A stretch of 64,000 nt of DNA, taken from positions 69,992,984 to 70,056,983 of the forward strand of contig NC_057919.1 in assembly GCF_018873765.1 (NCBI RefSeq), given 5' to 3'. The stretch's first letter is position 1. Each line of letters starts with the position of its first letter. The notes beneath the pieces are model-generated. The model did not search any database. It was not told the DNA's origin and was given only the letters and a program-made list of their open reading frames with translations. The position numbers were made by a program, and so were the translations under genes. Below, piece by piece: positions 56,701 through 64,000 of this stretch. This DNA is from Telopea speciosissima (Eukaryota; Streptophyta; Magnoliopsida; Proteales; Proteaceae).

Positions 56701-59700
56701 ATATAATTACTTTAAACATGAAACATAAAATAAATAAAATGTCATGGGTTACCTATATATTATATTTGTTCAAGTAAGAATTGAAAATTATGGATGATGT
56801 TAAAATGGATTAACAAAATCCTACTATTTAATAGAATAAATAGTTTGTTCATCATGTGAGAGTGGAGGAGAAAAAAAAATGGAAAACAAAGAATAGAAAA
56901 GAAAAAGGACGGGGGAAGATGGGAAGCTTTTTATTTTTATCACATAGGCATAGGAAATATGATGAGTGAGGGAAACCAGGAGAGAATGGGGAAACACAGG
57001 AATGTAAAGGCTTGAAAATCAAGGTTGTCTTCATTATTGTTTCCCAAAACGATACTACATAAACCGCATGTAAACCGGTTGTGAATCGGATAACGAAAAC
57101 CGAATAGAAACCGATAAAACCGGACCGTATGCAAAACGATTCTGATTTTGGCTGATTCCTATTCAGTTCGGTTTTGATTTCACCTTATCAAAATGTAAAC
57201 CGCACCACAACCGAACCGAATAACCAGAACCGCACCGTTTGACACCCTTAAGTCTGACTTCCCAGTTGAATTTATCTTCAATAAATAAAAAGTTGGGTTA
57301 ATGTGATTCAAACATGGGTATGCACAACGTCAAACACTAAGAAACAAGATACAAGCTAATACCCTAAAGTACCTAATAAAATTATTCATTCTTCATTTTC
57401 TTCTTGAAAATTAAGAATATATAACAAAAGGAGAGCGGGAGGCAGATAAATCACATAAATATGCTTATTTTATTAAAAATAAGGTTTGGGTTGATTATAT
57501 ATGTTATTGGGCCTTTGATCCCATGTGTTTTCACTATAATGGACCACTTTAATGGGCTTATAATATGGGTAGAGGCTAGGCATATAGGATTAGTTAAGTA
57601 AATGCCTTTCTTTCTTTATTTTAATTGTAATTAAGTGTTTTAGTTAGGCTGGGTTAGGATTCTACAAGTCCAGTCATGTTTCGAGTTAGTTTCCTTCATT
57701 ATTTTAGTTTTCTAGTTAGTTTATTTTACCTAATTAGTTAGGATTGGGTTAGGCCTTTCTGTTTTAGTGTTTGAGTCTCCAATATATATATATGTTTGTA
57801 AGGGGGTCCAACATTGTACACGAATTTTGATTAATGAGAAGCTTTGTCTTTGCTGCCTATCATGGTATGCTCCTCCTCGTGTGAATCCAGCCAACACCTT
57901 GCGGCAGAAGCCCGGATGCAATTGTTCTTGCTCTTATCTATCTTAAGGTACTGTTATACTATTCTATTTTCTGATATTCTGTCCAAATTTTGCTCTTGCT
58001 ATTCATCAATCCTATTCTCACTAGGATTGCCAATTTGAAGGTGATTTAGGCTATTGATATCATTTCTAAATTCAGAACTATTCTGTTAACAACAATCCCT
58101 TTTAGATTCTGTTCAGTTTTCAAATCCATTGATTATTTCTTAGAGTCCTATATCAAGTAGGATTGTTTTAAAGTTTGAAGCTTGAATTTGATATAGCTTA
58201 TTTCCATTTTGTTTGATCTGAAATCATTATGTACTGATGTTCTACTGAGTGTTGGACTGTCAAGAAGTGTCCATATAGATAAGCTAAGTGTTATGGAGAT
58301 GAGGACATTGAGATGGATAAGTGGCAAAACCAGGAAGGATAAAATAAGGAATGATATTATCAGAGCTGGACTGGGAGTTGCCCTGATTCAAGAAAAGCTA
58401 CGAGAAATTTGGTTGAGGTGGCATGGCCATGTTCAACGGAGCCTTCTGAGGCCCCAGTTCAGAAGAGTGACACGATTCTGATTGAAGGTTCTAAAAGAGC
58501 TAGGGGCAGGCCTAAAATGACCCTAGGAGAAGTGGAGAGGAAAGACATGCATAGTTTAGGTCTTGCTCCAAGTATGACATCGAATAGAGCTCTTTGGACG
58601 GAAAAGATCAGCGTTGCTGACCCCAGTCACTGTGTTTAAGACTGATTTGTTGTTGTTGTTGTGTTCCTTTTCTTCGCTAGGATCGATGTAGGAGACCACA
58701 TTTAGTTGGGATGAGGCTGAGTTGTTGTTGTTGTACTGATGTTCTACTGCAAAGCAGGGGGCAAGGCTGTAATGTAGCATTGTAATTGAATAATAATAAA
58801 AAAAGTACTAAACTAGGACCTCTCCTCAGAGAATAAGAACTCAGATTAGGGAGAAATCACATAACATGAAATCGGATGGTTAGAATGATATTAAACTCCA
58901 TTCAAGTTCAAAAAACAAGGGAAAGAACAGTTGCTGAAAATTCTAAAATTGTTCCAATGGTTGGATCAGTAGATATAGACCAATCCTAGTTGAATTAGGA
59001 GAAGGATATAACAGTAATTTCACACACCAGAATAGAAATCAGAGAACAAAAAATAAGTTGAGCAATCGATTCTGATAACTGAGTATAAATCGCAAGAACA
59101 GATTAGTAAAAGTATCAAATCGATTCAGTCAACAAACTGCAGAAATTTAAGAATCTGAAATAAAGGGCAGGATTGGAATTTCAGTATAACTCTGGTTGAA
59201 TCCCTCTATTGCAGATATGAACAGATCCTCAGAGTTTGAAGGTGCTCTAATGGCTGGATTGCTCTAATCAGAATTCACGCAAAAAAAAAAAACTTGCATA
59301 TGAAGCCAGAATCAGATTAGGAGTTGTAGCAACAAAAACCAGAAATTACTTACTTGAATCGATGGGGAAGATGGAAGGACAAACAAATAAAAATTAAACA
59401 CCCGGGCTTCACAACGCAAGGTGCTTTGATTGTATCAAACACAAGGTTTCTTCACCAATGGAGAAGAGGAGTAGCAATAGCAGCAATTTTGTTTATAAAA
59501 TTCGTGTACAATGCTTTCCCTCCTTACAACCTTATATAGAAAACTCAAAAATAGACTCAAACACTAAAAAGGAAAGGCCTAATCCAATCCTTAACTAAGT
59601 AGGAAACCTAAATTGACTAGGAAAGTGAAATACTAAGGAAACAAACTCAAAACAGGACTGGACTTGTTGAATCCTAATCCAGCTCCACTAAAACACCTAA

Positions 59701-62700
59701 TAACAATTACTTGCTATTTAAATTGAACCAACAGTTCGAACATAATTGGACCAGGTTCAATTGAACTAAACCCAAACAAAAGACATAAAAATAAACCAAG
59801 TATGGAAAGCAAATAAACAAAAACAAAACAGCAACTAGTAGGCCATGGATTGGCCTACTCACTTGCACTTGGACGACTTCTTCCTTGAATAAGTCTTTAA
59901 ATCTGCATCAGCTCTCTCCGGCTTGAAAACATTCGTCTCTGACAAATGGGTGAAAGACATGTAGCGCTCATATAGGTCGAAATCGAGCCACTTGAAGTCA
60001 TCAGCATGAATCCAAGTACTTTCATGTCGTGGGAGACTTTTCCATTTGACAAGGAAGGCATGGTAACTGCTGCCACGGCGATGAATGGAGTATTTATGGT
60101 GTTGTCCGGCCGGCTATAACTCCTTGTAAAGTACTCTGAAATTCTTATCAGATGCGTATTCATCACGTATCTGATCGATGTTAAGTGCACGTGCTGAAAA
60201 AAGTATTAAGAGTACTTTTTGGCTCAATGCACCAGCCAAAGTATTCTCCTTTCCAGTTTTGTACTTCATGGTGAACACAAATTCCTGTAAGTAGGCTGTA
60301 AGCAACCCATTTTGCATGTCGGTTGCTAATCGATTTTTGTGATTGAAGTTGTTTGAGTGCTTCATGATCAATGTAAAGCATAAATTCTTTACCTACAAGA
60401 CAATGTCTCCAGTGGCGTAACACTCGGACGACAGCATAGAGCTCAAGATCGTACGTGGAGTAGCATCGCTTGGCATCATTAAGCTTCTCGCTATAGAAAG
60501 CGATAGGATGCCCACCTTGCATCAGTACACTTCCTAGACCAATATGTGAAACATCAGTTGCCACCTCAAATACATGGTCAAAGTCTGTAAGCATAGTAGC
60601 GGAGCCTCTGTCATCTTTCTTTTGATAAGATCAAAAGTTTTAGTTGTCACGGCTGTCCATTCAAACTTGCCCCTTACTTTGTTTAGTACATTCGGTGGTG
60701 GGTGCCATGAGTGCACTAAAATTCCGAATGAATCATTTGTAGAATGAGATTAAACCATGGAAGCTACGGACTTCAATGAATGTCTTCGGGGTGGGTAGGC
60801 CAGTCAATAATACTCTTGATCTTTTCCAAAACAGCTTCAACACCCCATGATGAGACAATAAAGCCAAGGAATATAACCTTGGGCAGCATGAAGGAGCATT
60901 GCTTGAAACCACTTAATGTAGTACTGGATTCGATTGCTCAAACCAGTAGCCAAACAAGATTTTTAATCAAGGGATGGTTCAAAAGTAGGGATTGGAAAGC
61001 CTACTGAAAGTTGCAGCCTAATAAGGGAACGGAAAATTGGTTTATTGGTTGATTCCTACTTGGGGTAGGAGTGAGGGTATTATGGTAAATACGAGAACGA
61101 GGGTTAAGAGATAGGATTAGGTTACTAGTTTCAGAATTAATATCCTAAAATCAGATACCTATTCTGAGCATGAAATCAGACTCGGCTATGGTGAAGGTCT
61201 GAAAATGTGCTTTAATGGGGGTAGGGGTAGAATGGGAAATATGGGAATTTATTCAAATCAGGGTCAAATTTGAATCATTCTCCAAGCTAGGGTTGATGGA
61301 AGTATGGTGAAAATCTAAGGTCAATCGGGTGTCTGGTTTGCTTAATCCCGAAAAACACCTAGTATGTGATCTTCTAGAAGGGAAGGTTCAAGTTGCAGGT
61401 ATGAAGGTCTTGACTTGTTAATGGTAGAAAATTGAACATAAAACTTTCAAACTAGAAGGACAGCAGTAGAAAATGTAGCAATGTAACCAAACGATCCACC
61501 CGGGCTTCCCACTACAAGGCGTCAATCGGATCAAACACCGATTCCTTCTTCCTCAATCAAACACAAGATTTCTTCACTAATGGAGCAGAGGAGCAGCAAT
61601 AGCAGCAACTTTGTTTATAAAAATTCACGTACAATGCTTTCTCCCCTTACAAACTGTTGAGATTTGTTAGTGTAGGGGCATAACAGTCTTTAGTTTTATA
61701 TTTATTTCTGTTCTTTAGTAGGATCGACTATGTAAGGGCATACTTGTCCTTTTGTAATTGTTAGCATTCTAATATATATATATTAAGGAGTTGACCTGCG
61801 GTAGATTAATTAATCAGATCCGCAGGTTCTCTCCTCCTTTGGTCTTGCGGAAATCCTTTCGTTCTTCTCCTTCTCCTTCTTCTCTTCCTCCTTCTCTCCA
61901 TGCTCTGATCTGGTTATAAGGTTCTGTTTACTAACATGGTCTCAGAGCACTATTAGTCAGATCGGATTCCCCCCCTCCCCCCACACACGATTCTCTGCTG
62001 ATCTTTTTTGTGTGATTCCCTCTTGTGGTGTGCAGCCACCCAAAGCAGTATCTCTTATGGCTTAAAACCACTTTTGGATTGATTTCTACTATTTTCTACC
62101 TTCGATTCATGGCTTATTGGAGTACTACAATAAGCACCTTGGTTGTGTTTAGGGAAGGTGCTACAAGTGAAACATTAGACTGCTGAGATGAGGCAAGCGC
62201 TGCAACTGAGGTTCCAGGCGCATAAGGAGCATACTTCAGTAAACACCTAGAATTGTTTTAGAAGCATTTAAATTCCCTTCCCTTTATGAGGGTTACAAGA
62301 AAGGAAGACTAAAGACTTTATCTGACTGGAATACTGGAGCTCTACGTTCATGGAATTCAGAACAGAACTACCATTCTCTTAAGAAAGCAGGAGTAAATAT
62401 TAGTATTACTATCAATTTCCAATTTACGTTTTACTCTCTTTGCTAACACAGCTATTGCAACTACTACCCATATAATTGCTTACTATGCTGCATTGCATAT
62501 ATCAATAGATAGCAGGCACCGTTACCTCAACTGACCTCATTCAAGAATTTTTATGAACACCTCAAGCTCCAACAAATAAACTTTGTTTTTGCAGCACCTA
62601 CTTTAATTTGTGGAGAAAGTATGGATTAAACTGGTGCACACTAAGATGATATGTGCAATCAATAGGAGTAGATTACTCTTTTTTCTTCTTATGTTTTAGG

Positions 62701-63078
62701 AGAGATATACCATGTAATTCATATCATTCCCCCTTTATAGGGCTCCAAAATAACAAGCCAACTGGTGAGTGGTGAATATATTTTCTGTCAAACAAAATAA
62801 CTAATGCCTCATTGAACCAATCACATCCTGCATTTGTGATCAGACCATCCTGGAGTTCAGAAATGTATAAAATGCCACTACAGTTTGGGTCATTTTGTTT
62901 TTCTTTTGCTCTAGCAAATATCTACTTAGAAGTATGCTCCTAGAATAAACCTGATGCCTTCCAATATGATAAATGTAAGCATCGTTAACTATATTTAGGA
63001 CATAAGAACATACCGAAACTCTTCAATATAGACGGATGGGAGCTCCTCATCAGTAGCATGTCTTACATTTATACAAGT
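53781..63078 (-). CDS. CPA: F-actin-capping protein subunit alpha, 3' part
   Basis: Seven exons, reverse strand: 63014-63078, 55867-56028, 55503-55581, 55311-55388, 54378-54452, 54253-54288, 53781-53888. Together 603 nt, 200 residues plus stop, of about 308 in plant family members; the first roughly 108 residues lie beyond the window's right edge. Phases agree, including Arg and Cys codons split between exons. Recognisable segments: DEELPSVYIEEFRCALDAEV, VEGPGSNFELTVVISAARNS, WRSIWNIGFKDD, GAHYFEEGNVQLD, IRHHETEYMASLE and the C-terminal DLRRKLPVTRTLFPWHNTLQ. With subunit beta it forms the heterodimer that blocks barbed ends of actin filaments in the cytoplasm; the C-terminal tail binds actin. 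No stops in exons. The intron 56029-63013 is about 7 kb and filled with retroelements. Confidence 0.93.
56455..57252. mobile_element. TGTCAA-type MITE in the capping-protein intron
   Basis: Left end ctaaggatgtcaaaatgg and right end ccgtttgacacccttaag are inverted, followed by long arms of aaccgaaaccg/cggttcggtt words. The word agtctga lies close to both ends and may be a degraded target duplication. AT-rich non-coding core. Confidence 0.65.
57470..57930 (+). mobile_element. Solo LTR of the Ty3/gypsy family (plus orientation)
   Basis: Same family as the LTRs at 36595, 59390 and 61485 (cctttgatcccatg, ggttaggcctttc, acacgaattttgattaatg, caccttgcggcagaagcccg). Its orientation is opposite to the nearby chromovirus-type element, so it is a separate insertion, now solo. 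Boundaries are approximate. Confidence 0.7.
58231..58749 (+). mobile_element. 5'-truncated RTE-type LINE with 17-bp TSD
   Basis: The body at 58248-58732 (485 bp) encodes the C-terminal end of the LINE ORF: KLSVMEMRTLRWISGKTRKD, LREIWLRWHGHVQR, then in another frame KRARGRPKMTLGEV, ending ADPSHCV with a TAA stop. A frame change lies at about 58440-58465. The 3' end has the familiar catttagttgggatgaggct stretch and a (gtt)n tail. It is flanked by gtactgatgttctactg at 58231-58247 and 58733-58749, exact over 17 bp (the first G may belong to the tail). 5' truncation and a target duplication fit target-primed reverse transcription. Confidence 0.88.
59390..61654 (-). mobile_element. Ty3/gypsy (chromovirus-type) element, broken
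   Basis: On the reverse strand: part of the 5' LTR (about 61485-61654, interrupted by a Ty1/copia LTR), an internal part with reverse transcriptase/RNase H (about 60180-61000; motifs FEVATDVSHIGLGSVLMQGG and LYAVVRVLRHWRH), a chromodomain-like C terminus (about 59900-60090; FLVKWKSLPRHESTW), and the 3' LTR (about 59390-59800). The element is far shorter than a full chromovirus and has several breaks. The two LTRs differ visibly, pointing to an old insertion. Confidence 0.8.
61655..61948 (+). mobile_element. Ty1/copia LTR with primer-binding site
   Basis: The LTR at 61655-61936 (282 bp) starts TGTTGAGATT and ends ACTAACA, directly followed by tggtctcagagc (61937-61948), close to the initiator-Met primer-binding site. 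It lies within the 5' LTR of the chromovirus-type element and is therefore younger. Only the 5' LTR and a short piece of leader are evident; the element is broken. Confidence 0.75.
61949..63013 (-). other. Rest of the capping-protein intron
   Basis: The first few hundred bases may be leader sequence of the copia-type element. No further feature is supported before the exon at 63014-63078. Confidence 0.4.
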
Positions 63079-64000
63079 CTGAAACAATAGTGTAATGGAG
63101 AAAGGAAGGTAAAAAGAACCTTGTCAGTAAATGCACATTTTCGTCCATAAGGGTAAAAATCAAAACCATCTGAAATCTTGCAAAGGAGTAGGGAAAATAA
63201 AATAAGAACCAAAGATCATATCATTGGGCATTGCAGCTGTCTCTAAATTCTGACGTCAATTATATATAGAAGTCCAATTTTGTATTTGGGACTCCATCCC
63301 CTTTTCCCCTCATGATAAATTTATATTTATATTTTAAAAGAATGACCTATCTCCTTCCTAAAAGTCCTTTCAATGAGTTTCAACAAGGAACAGTTTAGCA
63401 TAATATACACCACATACAACCAGAGACCTACAAAACCACAAAATGAGCCCTCATACAGATCATGCTGTCTGCTACCTTCCTGGCAAATCTTTCTCAAGGC
63501 CAATCCCAATCTGGATCAGATTGGGTCAATCTGAATTCAATCGTAAACCTTGCTAGAGACAAATAAAACATAGTAGTGGTCAGTCTTCAGATGGGTAATG
63601 TCTTGGGTATGGGTCAACAGGACTGCTAGAACAGTTTTGGGGCGTTTTTTACATGCCACATGTCTCATGATAAGATGATCAAGATTCAAGACCCATAATT
63701 AGATGGGCCACCCTTTTTTTTTTAATTTTTGTAAAAGATCGTAGAAAATATATTAAAAAAATAAAAAAGAGAGGATACAGAATTAACGTCAAGGCATTAC
63801 CCGGACAAATACAGAATAACACCAGGATTAGGAAAAAGCTCACCTTCGGCAATGCCATCAGCAGGAAAAACCCAACCTCCAGAAAGATACACAAATACAC
63901 AATTACCTAGAGAAGCAATGTCTAGGTCTGCACATAGCATCCCTCAAAATTTCATCTTGAATATAAGGGGAAAATCGAGCATACTGTTAAATAGCCCACT
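63079..64000 (-). other. Capping-protein intron continuing out of the window
   Basis: No exon matching the N-terminal half of the capping protein was found here, so the upstream exons must lie beyond position 64000. The sequence is AT-rich, with a T/A-rich low-complexity patch at about 63710-63770. Confidence 0.45.

Noticed and set aside
1-64000. CRISPR arrays, bacterial operons, integrons
   Set aside because: No regularly spaced short repeats and no prokaryotic gene layout; the sequence is plant nuclear in character.

Overview
This window looks like nuclear DNA of a flowering plant. It has intron-rich genes with plant-type proteins (an NB-ARC-LRR immune receptor, a PPR-DYW relic, PMS1, a TOG/ARM protein, the alpha subunit of F-actin capping protein), AT-rich intergenic DNA, one nuclear tRNA gene and many small plant transposons. 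I cannot name the species from sequence alone.

Layout. 1-14 kb: no intact gene recognised; small repeats, two copies of a tRNA-derived SINE-like repeat, a possible gene-fragment-capturing element (about 0.77-1.84 kb), and a GC-rich inverted-repeat element carrying a nested MITE (11.7-12.4 kb). 14.5-17.5 kb (+): an intronless CC-NB-ARC-LRR resistance-type gene. 19.3-21.1 kb: nested repeats and an exact 148-bp tandem duplication. 21.4-23.8 kb (+): a decayed PPR-DYW gene split by a solo LTR with a clean target duplication. 25.3 kb: tRNA-Glu(UUC). 26.6-43.5 kb (-): a complete 11-exon PMS1 mismatch-repair gene encoding 917 residues, whose introns hold a TRIM element, tRNA-derived SINEs, an interleaved duplication, a 742-bp MITE and a solo LTR. 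43.8 kb (+): a short unidentified ORF divergent from PMS1. 44-50 kb: repeat-rich DNA with MITEs, a Ty3/gypsy gag relic and an RTE-type LINE relic. 50.1-51.4 kb (-): a five-exon TOG/ARM-repeat gene of 302 residues. 53.8-63.1 kb (-): the last seven exons of F-actin-capping protein subunit alpha; its 7-kb intron hosts a chromovirus-type LTR element, related LTRs, a Ty1/copia LTR and a 5'-truncated LINE with a 17-bp target duplication.

The three multi-exon genes are housekeeping genes (DNA repair, a putative microtubule-associated ARM protein, actin capping) and are not a pathway. The window shows no new multi-gene system. The most interesting material is the transposon archaeology: several insertions can be resolved to the exact target-site duplication, some within a few bases of splice sites. 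Splice sites were assigned by hand from GT/AG borders, reading phase and remembered family sequences; no alignment was run.
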